Origin: Verrucomicrobiota bacterium
GTDB taxonomy: Bacteria > Verrucomicrobiota > Verrucomicrobiia > Limisphaerales > J093
DNA: 59,464 bases
Assembly (NCBI GenBank): GCA_016871715.1
Contig: VHCO01000016.1
Coordinates: 1-59,464, forward strand
Reading direction: 5' to 3'
How positions within the stretch are numbered: position 1 is the first letter of the stretch; each line of letters starts with the position of its first letter. Made by a program: the position numbers and the translations under genes. The notes beneath the pieces were generated by a model. That model was not told the origin of the DNA. It searched no databases and worked only from the letters and a program-made list of their open reading frames with translations. This document shows, in pieces, positions 36,427-45,702 of this stretch.

Positions 36427-37968
36427 TCAGCCCAGCTTGCGCAACTGGGCCTGGACCTCCTTGAGGGCCGGGTACAGCCGTTGGAAGGTCGGGAACCGCT
36501 CTGCATATTGGGCGGTGAGGCGCAGGTCCGGTTCGACCACTCGCCCGGGGCGGTAGACGCGGGCAAAGGCATCCGCTTCGTCTCGATAGAGCCCGACGCC
36601 AATGCCGGCCAGGATCGCGGCACCCAAGGGGGTGGCCTCTTCGACCGCTGGCAACTCGAACGGCTTACCGACCATGTCGGCCTTGTTTTGAGTCCAGAAG
36701 GCGTTTTGGGCCCCGCCACCGACGGCGACGAACCGCTCAGGGTGGACGCCTAAGGCGGTGCGCAGGCCCCCGATGAGTTCGAGGAATTGGTAGTTCAAGC
36801 CCTCGATCATGGCTCGGACAATGTGGCTTTTGCCGACGATGTTGCGGAGGCCGACGAAGGCGCCGCTCGACTGCGGGTCGACCGCCGGGATGGTGCTGCC
36901 GGACATGTGAGGCAGGAACATGACGCCGCCGGCGCCTGGCGGGGCGCTCTGGGCTAGGGCCATCAAGTAGTCCCAATCGACTCCGCCTTGGCTGCGTGCT
37001 TGGTGAGCTTCCTCGAAGCCGAAGTGTTTGCGGAACCACTCGAGCATGTCGGCGGCGACCACGCTGCCGATGGCGGCGTAGCGGTCGCGGGCGACGTGGG
37101 AGTCGATCCACCAACCGCTGGCGCGGGCGGTCTCCGTGAGCACGGGCCGCTCGAGGGTGCTGACCACCATCTCCCAGGTCCCGACCACATTGAGCACCAC
37201 GCCGGGCCGGAAGGCGCCGACGGGCAACGCGCCGCAGAGGAAGTCGTGTCCGCCCAGCACGACGGGCGTGCCTTCCGGCAGTCCGGTGGCCTGGGCGGCG
37301 CGGGCGTGGACGTGGCCGAGGAGGGTGCCGCTGGGCTTGGGGTCGGCGAGCCAGGCGCGATCGATGCCGGAGAGTTGCAGCAGTTCTTGCGACCAGGACC
37401 GTTGGGTTTGGTCGAAGAGGAGCGTGCTGGAGGCCATGCTGAAGTCGGTGGCACGTTCCCCGCAGAGCATGAAGTTCACGAAGTCCTCGATCAGCAGCCA
37501 CTTATCGGTGCGGCGGAGCACGTCCGGTTCGTGCTCCCGCATCCAGAGGATGCGCAGGGCGGTATTGAAGGCCCAGATCGGGTTGCCCCCGATGGCGAAT
37601 TGCTTGGCCGCCCCGACGTGTTCGAGCCACCCCTGCTGCTGCGGCACCGTGCGCGGGCAGTGCCAACTGATGAACGGGTAAAGCCACTGGCCCTCGGCGT
37701 CGATGGGCAGGCCGTCCATGCCCATGCCGGTCACGGCCACCGCATGGATCTTCGCGGGCGGTTTCAGCCGCGCGGTCGCCTCGCGCAAGGCGCTCGCCAC
37801 GCCGCCCCAGATCTGTTCGGGGCGCCAGATGGCCCAGTCCGGGTGCGCGCGATAAGGATGGACCAACTCAGTGGGGCGACTGGCGTGCGCGGCGACTCGC
37901 CCGGTGAGGTCGTAGAGGACGGCTTTGAGGCTGGTGGAGCCCAGGTCGATGCCGGCGAGGTAATCCAT
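36427..37968 (-). CDS. FGGY-family carbohydrate kinase (xylulokinase-like)
   Basis: Predicted 513 aa, typical FGGY length. ATPase-core motifs: YLAGIDLGSTSLKAVLYD at the N-terminus, TGMGMDGLPID, and VAVGGGAQNAFWTQ plus EATPLGAAILAG in the C-terminal domain. It phosphorylates a pentose, hexulose or polyol; the acceptor cannot be fixed. It converges on the 2-hydroxyacid dehydrogenase (22-bp gap) and diverges from the DegT gene, so it probably shares the cluster's pathway with separate regulation. Confidence 0.9.
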   Translation of the reverse strand: MDYLAGIDLGSTSLKAVLYDLTGRVAAHASRPTELVHPYRAHPDWAIWRPEQIWGGVASALREATARLKPPAKIHAVAVTGMGMDGLPIDAEGQWLYPFISWHCPRTVPQQQGWLEHVGAAKQFAIGGNPIWAFNTALRILWMREHEPDVLRRTDKWLLIEDFVNFMLCGERATDFSMASSTLLFDQTQRSWSQELLQLSGIDRAWLADPKPSGTLLGHVHARAAQATGLPEGTPVVLGGHDFLCGALPVGAFRPGVVLNVVGTWEMVVSTLERPVLTETARASGWWIDSHVARDRYAAIGSVVAADMLEWFRKHFGFEEAHQARSQGGVDWDYLMALAQSAPPGAGGVMFLPHMSGSTIPAVDPQSSGAFVGLRNIVGKSHIVRAMIEGLNYQFLELIGGLRTALGVHPERFVAVGGGAQNAFWTQNKADMVGKPFELPAVEEATPLGAAILAGIGVGLYRDEADAFARVYRPGRVVEPDLRLTAQYAERFPTFQRLYPALKEVQAQLRKLG

Positions 37969-38097
37969 GAGGAGGCTATTGTTGACGCCGTCAGCGGGTT
38001 GGCAAGCACCTTTGCCGAGGGTGGCGGGGGCCCGAGACTGGGGTGGACGGCGAAAGTGCTTGTCATCTAGCTCCGCGGCTGACTAGCGTTTTGGCTT

Positions 38098-39282
38098 ATG
38101 AAAGTCGAATTTTACGGACACGTTCGCCAATACCAGAATATCCAGGCGGAGATCGATGCGAACCTCAAGGCGGTGCTGGCCAGCGGCCAGTACGTCATGG
38201 GGCCGATGCTCAAGCGCCTCGAGGCTGAGCTCGCCGCTTATCACGGGACGCGGTACGCCGTGGGGGTGGGCAACGGCACCGATGCCATCTGGTTGGCCCT
38301 GATGGCGCTGGGGATTGGGCCGGGCGACGAGGTGATCACCCACCCCAATACGTTCTTCGCGACGGCTGAGGCGATTTGGATCGCGGGGGCTACGGCGGTC
38401 TTTGTGGATTGTTGTCCGAAGACCAAGTGTATCTGTCCGGAGGCGGTAGGCGCGGCCATCACGCCCAAGACCAAAGCGATCGTTCCGGTGCACCTCTATG
38501 GGCAGTGCGCGGACATGATCGCGCTCAAACGGATTGCGGACCAGCACAAGCTGTGGCTGATCGAGGACAACGCCCAGGCCATTGGGGCGCACGGCAAAGG
38601 GTTCAAGATCGGCGAGTTGAGCGATGCGGCCACAACCAGCTTCATTATCCAGAAGAACTTGGGCACCTTCGGGGACGGCGGCGCGTTAGTGACGAACAAT
38701 GCGGAGCTCGACGCGCGCGTGCGGAAGCTACGCAACCACGGGTCGAACCAGCGCAACGTGCACAGTTACGGCTTCAATAGCCGGTTGGACGATCTGCACG
38801 CCGGCGTCCTCAGCGCGAAACTCAAACACATCGACGAGTACAACGACCAACGCCGGCAGTGGGCGGCCCGGTACACGGCTGGGCTGGCAGGCTGTCGCAC
38901 CCTCGATTTGCCGGTCGAGTTGCCCGGCTACCGGCACGTGTTCCATTTGTACGTGATCGAAACCAAGAAACCGGAGCTGCGCGATGGGTTGGTCGAGCAT
39001 CTGGTGGCGGCCGGAGTCGACGCCAAGACGCACTACTCGATCGCGATTCATCAGCAGGCCGGTTACCCGTGGGGCAAAGAGGCGCGTGCGGTCGGGTCGT
39101 TGGCCAACGCGGAGGCCAACGCCGCGTCTTGCGTGAGTCTGCCGATGTTCCCCGAGTTGACGGCAGACGAGGTGGACTACGTGATTGAGAAGGTCAAAGA
39201 ATGGGACCAGGCGCATGCGGCGGACGGCAGCGACCAACCGGGTGTGGCGCGACGTGGGAAGACGTGTGCCAGTTGCAGTTGA
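38098..39282 (+). CDS. DegT/DnrJ/EryC1-family PLP-dependent sugar aminotransferase
   Basis: Predicted 394 aa. Family landmarks: GNGTDAIWLALMALGIGPGD, PNTFFATAEAI, EDNAQAIGA (PLP-contacting Asp), and the PLP-Lys region SFIIQKNLGTFGDGG, then NSRLDDLHAGVL. It transfers amino groups to keto-sugars, usually for amino-sugar or surface polysaccharide synthesis. The last ~20 residues (VARRGKTCASCS) look unconserved. The gene follows the divergent kinase and precedes a Gfo/Idh oxidoreductase, a pairing often found in amino-sugar pathways. Confidence 0.92.
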   Translation: MKVEFYGHVRQYQNIQAEIDANLKAVLASGQYVMGPMLKRLEAELAAYHGTRYAVGVGNGTDAIWLALMALGIGPGDEVITHPNTFFATAEAIWIAGATAVFVDCCPKTKCICPEAVGAAITPKTKAIVPVHLYGQCADMIALKRIADQHKLWLIEDNAQAIGAHGKGFKIGELSDAATTSFIIQKNLGTFGDGGALVTNNAELDARVRKLRNHGSNQRNVHSYGFNSRLDDLHAGVLSAKLKHIDEYNDQRRQWAARYTAGLAGCRTLDLPVELPGYRHVFHLYVIETKKPELRDGLVEHLVAAGVDAKTHYSIAIHQQAGYPWGKEARAVGSLANAEANAASCVSLPMFPELTADEVDYVIEKVKEWDQAHAADGSDQPGVARRGKTCASCS

Positions 39283-39295
39283 GGCCCGGCGGCCC

Positions 39296-39342
39296 AGGCG
39301 CGCTGGGGCGGGAGGCGATGGTCCTTGCGCCCCTGGGCGCCT
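39296..39342. terminator. Imperfect hairpin after the aminotransferase gene
   Basis: AGGCGCGCTGGGGCG (39296-39310) pairs with CGCCCCTGGGCGCCT (39328-39342) apart from a three-base mismatch. It begins 14 bases after the stop codon. No T-run follows. It could be a terminator, a processing site or a dispersed palindrome. Confidence 0.4.
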
Positions 39343-39405
39343 CAGGTTAACGGGGTATTGGTTGGGGCGGGTCATCGCTCGGTCACTGGATAGCAATCTA
39401 GCTTC

Positions 39406-40482
39406 ATGAGTACCTACACTGTTCTTGTCGTGGGCATGGGCAAACGCGGCCTGCACCATGCCACCGCGTTCAACGCCAATCCTAAGTTCAAGGTCGTGGG
39501 CATCTGCGACATCGACGGCGGGCGCCTCGAGGCGGCGGCGGCCAAGCTGGGGAACCCGGCCAAGGGCGCCGACGCGGCAACGCTGGCGCGGGCGTTGCAG
39601 CCGGACGTGTTTTGTTTCACGACGCTACCGAACCTGCGCGAGCCGATGATGCGGGCGGGGATCGAGTGCGGGGCGAAACTCCTGGCGTTCGAAAAGCCGG
39701 TGGCGCTCACCAGCGCGGAGTTGTTCGTCTTGCGGGACCTGGTGCGGCAGGCCCGGGTCAAGGCGGTGGTCAGTCACCAACACCGCTACGGGGTGCATTA
39801 CCGCCGGACCAAGGAGATCGTCGGGAGCGGCGCCTTGGGACGCGTGCATACCGTTTATGGCACGGCGACCGGTTGGATGACGCACATGCTCTCGCACTTG
39901 ATCGATTACACCTGCTGGTTCAACCAGTACGCGCCGGCGGATTGGGTCATGGCTCAGGCGGCAGGCCGGTCGAAGTTCAGCGACAATCACCCCTCGCCGG
40001 ACTACCTGGCAGGCTTCGTGCAATTCGCTAACGGCGTGCGCGGCATCTATGAGTGCGGCGCGGGCGCACCGGACCTACCCGAGGTTGCCAAATGGTGGGG
40101 CAAGTGCCGGATGGGGGCGCAGGGGACAGACGGTTTTGCCGAGGTGCTGACCAACGGAGGTTGGCGGGCGGTGACCAAGACCGGCACCTGCCAGGGCGAG
40201 GGGGCGATGAACTACGACCACGACATGCCGCTCTACATCCAGGAAATGGCGGATTGGCTGGACGACGACCAGAAGGTGCACTCGTGCAACTTCGAGCACG
40301 CCTGTCAGGGCGCGGAGATCATGCTGGCGCTGCAACGCTCGGCGGCTGAAGGCGGGCAAGTGGCTTTGCCGCTGGCCACGGGCGCCGACGAACAAGCGCT
40401 GTTGAAGGCGCGCGTGCCCGAGCGCCCGGCGTTGGCCTCGTGCGAGGCGAACCGGAACGAGTTCGGACTTGGGGCCGGGTAG
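39406..40482 (+). CDS. Gfo/Idh/MocA-family oxidoreductase, cytosolic
   Basis: Predicted 358 aa, without an export signal, unlike the paralogue at 28145. Rossmann start TVLVVGMGKRGLHHATAFN, then ICDIDGGR, FEKPVALT (Lys-Pro motif), and HQHRYGVHYRR in the linker. The substrate domain includes HMLSHLIDYTCWFNQY. It oxidises or reduces a sugar hydroxyl with NAD(P). Together with the DegT aminotransferase upstream, it may provide the keto-sugar for amination. Confidence 0.88.
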   Translation: MSTYTVLVVGMGKRGLHHATAFNANPKFKVVGICDIDGGRLEAAAAKLGNPAKGADAATLARALQPDVFCFTTLPNLREPMMRAGIECGAKLLAFEKPVALTSAELFVLRDLVRQARVKAVVSHQHRYGVHYRRTKEIVGSGALGRVHTVYGTATGWMTHMLSHLIDYTCWFNQYAPADWVMAQAAGRSKFSDNHPSPDYLAGFVQFANGVRGIYECGAGAPDLPEVAKWWGKCRMGAQGTDGFAEVLTNGGWRAVTKTGTCQGEGAMNYDHDMPLYIQEMADWLDDDQKVHSCNFEHACQGAEIMLALQRSAAEGGQVALPLATGADEQALLKARVPERPALASCEANRNEFGLGAG

Positions 40483-40581
40483 GACGACGGGCCTCGGTCG
40501 GTTCGCCGGGTTGACGGGGCGACACGTTCGATAGGCGGTTCTCGGCTTGCCCGAGGCGAGCGAGGCGCTAAGCTGTCAACC

Positions 40582-41625
40582 ATGACAGTGATCGAGGTTG
40601 ACGGCACGACGCGGGTGTGGCTGGCGCGGTTGGGGGAGCGTGTGCTCGCCGGTGGCGAGGTGACGCGGGAGGAGGCGGGGCGGCTCTTCGAGATCGAGTC
40701 GAGCGCTGACATCTACGATCTGATGGCTTGGGCCAACCGCATCCGGGAGCGCTACCAGGGCAACCGCATCCATCTCTGTTCGATTGTGAACGCTAAGGCG
40801 GGCGGTTGTCCGGAGAACTGCAAGTTCTGCGCTCAGTCCGCCTTCCACCAGACGGAGGCGCCCCGGTACGGGTTTGTGGACCCTGAACCGGTGCGGGCCG
40901 CGGCGGCGGAGGCTGAGCGCAACGGGGTGACGGCGTTGGGGTTGGTGGCGGCATGGCGGGGGTTGGAGGAGGGCCCGATGCTCGAGGAGGTCTGCACGCG
41001 CATCGAGGAGTTGGCGCGCGACGGGCGTGTGCGGCCGGACGCGTCGCTGGGGATCCTGGCCAGCCAGCGGGTAGCCGACCGGCTCAAGGCGGCGGGGTTG
41101 GCCTGCTACAATCACAATCTGGAAACCTCGCGCCGGTTCTTTCCCGAGCAATGCAGCACCCACACGTACGACGATCGCCTGAAGACGATTGGCTACCTGA
41201 AGGGGGCCGGCCTGAAGGTGTGTTCGGGGGGCATTATTGGGCTGGGGGAGACGCGAGTCGACCGTTGCGAGTTGGCCTGGGCGCTGCGCGAGCTCGAGGT
41301 GGATTTTGTGCCGTTGAACATTTTGAACCCGATCCCGGGCACGCCGTACGCGGACAACCCGCCAGTCGCCCCGATCGAGATCCTCCAGACGATCGCGTGT
41401 TTCCGGTTCATCCTGCCGCGGCAGGAGATCATGATCGCCGGCGGACGCGCGGTGAACCTGCGGGACACGCAAAGCATGGTGTTCCTGGCGGGCGCGAGCG
41501 CCCTGATGGTGGGGAACTACCTGACCACCTTGAACCAGCCCGTCGCCCAAGACCTGCAGATGCTGAAGGACTTGAGGTTGGACCCCGAGTGGAGTGGGAG
41601 CCACGGCGTGGAGGCGACCGCTTGA
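40582..41625 (+). CDS. bioB: Biotin synthase
   Basis: Predicted 347 aa. A radical-SAM enzyme inserting sulphur into dethiobiotin. The [4Fe-4S] motif C76-x3-C80-x2-C83 is seen in CPENCKFCAQS. Other landmarks: YNHNLETSRRFF, KVCSGGIIGLGE, and AGGRAVNLRDTQ holding the Arg ligand of the [2Fe-2S] cluster. No other biotin gene is nearby. A YeiH-like exporter gene begins 3 bp after its stop, so the two are probably cotranscribed. Confidence 0.96.
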   Translation: MTVIEVDGTTRVWLARLGERVLAGGEVTREEAGRLFEIESSADIYDLMAWANRIRERYQGNRIHLCSIVNAKAGGCPENCKFCAQSAFHQTEAPRYGFVDPEPVRAAAAEAERNGVTALGLVAAWRGLEEGPMLEEVCTRIEELARDGRVRPDASLGILASQRVADRLKAAGLACYNHNLETSRRFFPEQCSTHTYDDRLKTIGYLKGAGLKVCSGGIIGLGETRVDRCELAWALRELEVDFVPLNILNPIPGTPYADNPPVAPIEILQTIACFRFILPRQEIMIAGGRAVNLRDTQSMVFLAGASALMVGNYLTTLNQPVAQDLQMLKDLRLDPEWSGSHGVEATA

Positions 41626-41628
41626 GCT

Positions 41629-42945
41629 ATGCCTGAGGAGAGCAGCGAGAGCAGCCCGTGCAAGGCCAAGGCGGCGTCGCCACCGTGGTGGCGCAACGAA
41701 GATTGGCTGGCCGTGGCGACCGGAAGCCTGCTCATAGGCGGCGTCTTGGTGGGAGGTCGGCTGACCGCGCCGGCGTTTGCCTGGTCGGATGGGGGCACGC
41801 TGGCGGGGACGGTCTTGGCGGGGTCGAATGTGGCAGCGGCGGGTCTCTTGGGTTTGGTTTGTTGGATATTGAGTTTGGCGGGTTTGGCCCTAGCGGGGGT
41901 GCGAGTGGCCGGCGTCCTGGCGGGTTTTCCGGTGGTTTTTGGGCTGGCCTGGCTCGCGCAGGTGTTGGCGGGTCAGGCGAAGGTGAACGCGTTGGGGTTG
42001 GAGTATGTGCTGTTTGCGCTGGGATTGGGATTGCTGGTGAGCCAGGTGATGGGGGTGCCGGCCTGGTTACGAGAGGCGGTTCGGACGGAGTACTACATCA
42101 AGAGCGGCCTCGTGATCCTGGGGGCGGGGATTCTGTTTGGGGAGATCCTGCAGGCGGGTTTTTTGGGCATGATCCAGGCCTTGTTGGTGGTGAGCGCGGT
42201 GTGGGGATTCGGTTTTTGGCTGTGCCGGCGATGGCGGGTGGACGACGAGTTCGGGGCGATGCTGGCGACGGCGGTGGCGATTTGCGGTGTATCCGCGGCG
42301 ATCGCAGCGTGTGGCGCGATCCAGGGCGATCGCAAGAAGCTCTCCTACGTGACCTCGCTGGTCTTGATCGTCGCGGTGCCGATGATGGTCCTGATGCCGT
42401 GGGCGGTGAAGGCGTTGGGGATACCGGAGTTGGTGGGGGGGGCTTGGCTGGGAGGAACGCTGGACACCAGCGGGTCCGTGGTGGCCGCGGGCGCCTTGAT
42501 TAGCGAGGGGGCGATGAAGGTGGGTGTGATCGTGAAGTTCTCGCAGAATGTATTGATCGGGGTGGCGGCGTTCGCCCTCTCGCTGTGGTGGGCGGTGCGG
42601 CAGCGTGAGCCGGGTCAGCCGCGGCCGCGGGTGGCGGTCATTTGGGAACGGTTCCCCAAGTTCGTGCTCGGCTTTTTGGGGGCGTCGGTGGTGTTCTCGT
42701 TCTTGCTGGAAGGGGGGACGGTCGCGGCGTGCAAGCCGACCTTGGGAGCGTTGCGGACGACCTGGTTCGCCTTGGCGTTTGTGTGTATTGGGCTGGAGAC
42801 CCGTTTCGCAGACCTGCTGAGACTGGAGGACGGTCGGCCGGCGTTGGCGTTCTTAGGCGCTCAAGCGTTCAACGTCGTGTGGACGTTGATCCTGGCCTAT
42901 CTGTTGTTCGGCGGGCTCCTCGTTGCGCCACCGCAGCTTCAGTGA
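41629..42945 (+). CDS. YeiH/UPF0324-family putative sulfate exporter
   Basis: Predicted 438 aa, polytopic inner-membrane protein with about ten or more hydrophobic helices. It starts with a short charged N-terminus (MPEESSESSPCKAKAASPPW). The repeat-type motifs AICGVSAAIAACGAI and GGTLDTSGSVVAAGAL are typical of the family. Members are annotated as sulfate exporters, but evidence is thin. Its start is 3 bp downstream of bioB. The coding strand is very G-rich. Confidence 0.85.
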   Translation: MPEESSESSPCKAKAASPPWWRNEDWLAVATGSLLIGGVLVGGRLTAPAFAWSDGGTLAGTVLAGSNVAAAGLLGLVCWILSLAGLALAGVRVAGVLAGFPVVFGLAWLAQVLAGQAKVNALGLEYVLFALGLGLLVSQVMGVPAWLREAVRTEYYIKSGLVILGAGILFGEILQAGFLGMIQALLVVSAVWGFGFWLCRRWRVDDEFGAMLATAVAICGVSAAIAACGAIQGDRKKLSYVTSLVLIVAVPMMVLMPWAVKALGIPELVGGAWLGGTLDTSGSVVAAGALISEGAMKVGVIVKFSQNVLIGVAAFALSLWWAVRQREPGQPRPRVAVIWERFPKFVLGFLGASVVFSFLLEGGTVAACKPTLGALRTTWFALAFVCIGLETRFADLLRLEDGRPALAFLGAQAFNVVWTLILAYLLFGGLLVAPPQLQ

Positions 42946-43006
42946 GGTGGCCAACGACCGAGAGCGGACGCGAGGCTGGGCGGGATCGGGGGGTGGCGAC
43001 GGCCGC

Positions 43007-44380
43007 TTAAATCGTCATCGCATGGCGGCGCTCGGTGGGCTTGGGGAGGTAGGCGTCGAAGCGCATGGCGATGATGCGAACCAGGAGTCGGCCGAGGTCG
43101 GTAACCGCCAATCGTCGGTGGGTGCGGTGCACCAGGCCATCGGCTTCAAGGTCGTCTAGGGATGCGATCTCGGCGGCGAAGTAGGTGGGGAAATCGACGC
43201 CCAAGCGAGCGGACATGGCGGCGTAGTCCACCCCGAGGTTGCACATGATCTGCATGATGGTGTCGCGGCGGCGGCGGTCGTCGTCGTTATGAACGTAGCC
43301 GCGGGCGTAAGGCAGTTGGCCGGCGTCGAGCTTAGCGTAGTAGGCGGGGAGGTCCTTGAGGTTTTGCCAGTAAGTGCCGTCGGCCTGCGAGATCGAGGAC
43401 ATCCCGAAGGCGTAGATGTCCGCGCCGCCGCGCGTGCTGTAGCCCTGGAAGTTGCGCTGGAGCGTGCCGGCCTGTTGGGCGGTGGCCAGTTCGTCATCGG
43501 CCCGGGCGAAATGGTCCATGCCAATGTAGACGTAGCCGGCGTCAGCGAGCTTTTCGACGGTGAGCTTGAGGAGCTGGAATTTGGTTTCGGGTGTGGGGAG
43601 GACCTCGCGGAGGAGGATTTTCTGGGCAGGTTTCATCCAAGGCACATGGGCGTAGCTGAACACGGCGAAGCGGTCAGGGGCCAGTGCGAGGATTTCGTCC
43701 AGCGTCTTCTCGAAGGACGCGGGTGTCTGGTAGGGGAGGCCGTAGATGAGATCGATGTTCAGCGAGGTAAACCCGGTTTCCCGCAGCCAGGCGACGGCTT
43801 GAGCGGTGAGGTCGAGGGGTTGCAGGCGGTGGACGGCCTTTTGCACCTGAGGATGGTTGTCCTGGACGCCCATCGAAGCGCGGTTAAACCCGATCTCGCG
43901 CAGGGCCACGAGGTGGTCACGGGTGAGGCGCCGGGGGTCTACCTCGACGCCAGCCTCGACGTCGGCGGCGAAGGCGAAGTGGCGGTGGATGAGCTCGCCT
44001 AGGCGGCGAAGTTGGTCGGGGGCGGAGAAGGTGGGGGTGCCGCCGCCAAAGTGGATTTGGGTGACGCGGCGTTGGGGGTGGAGCAGGGGTTGGAGGAGGG
44101 CCATTTCTCGGCCCAGGTACTCGATATAGGCGGCGCTCTTGCGTTGGTCGGTGGTGATGACGGTGGTGCAACCGCAGAACCAACAGAGCGATTCGCAGAA
44201 CGGCAGGTGAACGTAGAGCGAGAGGTCGCGCGCTGCTTGGTTATTGGCCCGGATGCCCTCGAGGACGCGGGTGACGGGGAGCTGGTCCGTGAATTGGGTG
44301 GCGGGGGGATAGGAAGTGTACCTTGGCCCCGGGACATTGTACTTCCGGACAAGCTCGAGGTCGAAATGCAGGCGGCTCAT
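43007..44380 (-). CDS. hemN: Oxygen-independent coproporphyrinogen III oxidase
   Basis: Predicted 457 aa, full length. A radical-SAM enzyme converting coproporphyrinogen III to protoporphyrinogen IX without oxygen. The cluster motif is C62-x3-C66-x2-C69 followed by C71 (FCESLCWFCGC), the HemN-type pattern rather than the HemW/ChuW type. Other marks: FGGGTPTF, MGVQDNHPQVQKAVHR, DLIYGLPYQT and YSTRGGADI. The ATG at 44380 is 7 bp downstream of hemE's stop. Together they form a haem operon on the minus strand. Confidence 0.95.
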   Translation of the reverse strand: MSRLHFDLELVRKYNVPGPRYTSYPPATQFTDQLPVTRVLEGIRANNQAARDLSLYVHLPFCESLCWFCGCTTVITTDQRKSAAYIEYLGREMALLQPLLHPQRRVTQIHFGGGTPTFSAPDQLRRLGELIHRHFAFAADVEAGVEVDPRRLTRDHLVALREIGFNRASMGVQDNHPQVQKAVHRLQPLDLTAQAVAWLRETGFTSLNIDLIYGLPYQTPASFEKTLDEILALAPDRFAVFSYAHVPWMKPAQKILLREVLPTPETKFQLLKLTVEKLADAGYVYIGMDHFARADDELATAQQAGTLQRNFQGYSTRGGADIYAFGMSSISQADGTYWQNLKDLPAYYAKLDAGQLPYARGYVHNDDDRRRRDTIMQIMCNLGVDYAAMSARLGVDFPTYFAAEIASLDDLEADGLVHRTHRRLAVTDLGRLLVRIIAMRFDAYLPKPTERRHAMTI

Positions 44381-44387
44381 GGGAAGC

Positions 44388-45443
44388 TTAGGCGAAGCGC
44401 TGGACGGTGCGGATGAGGGCCTCGATGTTCTCGAGGCGCGCGTCGGGTGGAACGCCATGGCCCAGGTTCAAGATGTGCCCACGCGCGCCCCGCATGTCTT
44501 CGAGCAGCCGGCGGGTGGCCTGGGCAACGCCGTCGGCGCTGGCGGTGGTGAGCAGGGCGGGGTCGAGGTTGCCTTGGACGCCGACGTCGGCGGGCAGACT
44601 CGCCCGCACCTCGGCCAAGCGGACGGTGGCGTCGACGCTCAGCACCCGGGCGCCAGTGCCGACCAGCAAGTTCCAGCTTTGGTTGACGCCTTTGGCGAAA
44701 ACGATGACGGGCACTGCGGAGTTCAGCTCGGCGACGATCTCGCGCAACCAACGGGCGGAGGCGTCGGCGAAGCGGTCCTCCTCGATACAGGCGCCCAGGG
44801 TATCGAAGAGCTGAATCGCCTCGGCCCCGGCTTGGATTTGCATGCGGCAGTAATCGACGATAGCACGGGTAAGTTTCTCGCAGAGTCGGCTGAAGAGTTG
44901 GGGCTGCTCCAAGAACAGGCGGCGGGCTTTGGTAAAGGTCCTGCTGCTTCCGCCCTCGACCATGAAGTTGGCGAGCGTCCAAGGTGAGCCGGCGAAACCG
45001 ATGAGGGCGGTGCGGCCGGCCAAGGCCGGGCGAAGCAAACGGAGGGCTGCGGCGACGTACTCGAGACGGTCCGTGACGGCGTGGGTTTGGAGGCGGTCGA
45101 TTGCGGCAGACGAGTCGAGGGCGAACTCCATCTGGATGCCGCCGGTGTCGCGGAAGCGGTAGCGTTGGCCGAGGGCCTCGGCGATGACCAAGATATCGCT
45201 GAAGAGGATGGCGGCGTCGAAGTCGAAGCGCTCGATGGGTTGCAGGGTGACTTGGGTGGCGAGCTCGGGAGTCTGAACCAGCTCGAGGAAGGAGTACTTC
45301 TGCTTAAGCTCGCGATATTCTGGCAGGGCCCGCCCAGCCTGGCGCATGAGCCAGCAGGGTGGTCGGTCGACCGATTCTACCGCGCAAGCGCGCAGGAACC
45401 GCTCTCGGTTCGTCCGAGGCGGCGCCGAGCCGGCAACTGACAT
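44388..45443 (-). CDS. hemE: Uroporphyrinogen III decarboxylase
   Basis: Predicted 351 aa. It removes four carboxyl groups from uroporphyrinogen III to make coproporphyrinogen III. The N-terminal PPCWLMRQAGRALPEYRE is the classical Arg-containing substrate loop. FSDILVIAEALG carries the catalytic Asp, and GFAGSPWTLANFMVEGGSS and GHGVPPDA are also conserved. The start ATG (45443) gives MSVAGSAPPRTNRERFLRAC; the frame is open far upstream to 45728, but that region lacks protein-like composition. It lies upstream of hemN. Confidence 0.95.
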   Translation of the reverse strand: MSVAGSAPPRTNRERFLRACAVESVDRPPCWLMRQAGRALPEYRELKQKYSFLELVQTPELATQVTLQPIERFDFDAAILFSDILVIAEALGQRYRFRDTGGIQMEFALDSSAAIDRLQTHAVTDRLEYVAAALRLLRPALAGRTALIGFAGSPWTLANFMVEGGSSRTFTKARRLFLEQPQLFSRLCEKLTRAIVDYCRMQIQAGAEAIQLFDTLGACIEEDRFADASARWLREIVAELNSAVPVIVFAKGVNQSWNLLVGTGARVLSVDATVRLAEVRASLPADVGVQGNLDPALLTTASADGVAQATRRLLEDMRGARGHILNLGHGVPPDARLENIEALIRTVQRFA

Positions 45444-45702
45444 GGCGGATGAGTTGTCGCGTGCGGAGGCCGCCTGCGGAGCGTTCGGCTCCGCGACGGC
45501 CGGGGCGCCTGCGGTATGATGTTGTATTGGATTGGCCACGCGTGTCCTGCGTCCAGCGCAGGCGCCGTAACATAGTGGATTCCCCGCCCCTGGCAACGGC
45601 GGATTCATAAGCAAGAGGCCCCTAGCGCGTGCTAACAACTCAATCATCCATGAAAAATGATGTTGACAAAACGACTGCCGTTGCGCAATCTCCTCACCAC
45701 TC
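45444..45702. promoter_or_regulatory. Divergent promoter region between hemE and the RAYT transposase
   Basis: A 259-bp gap between divergent starts. It holds two hairpins: GCGGAGC-GTTCG-GCTCCGC at 45476-45494 and CCTGCG-TCCAG-CGCAGG at 45546-45562. TTGACA at 45663-45668, exactly 40 bp before the transposase ATG, is a likely -35 box; the same box lies 40 bp before the second RAYT start (59262). Confidence 0.55.
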
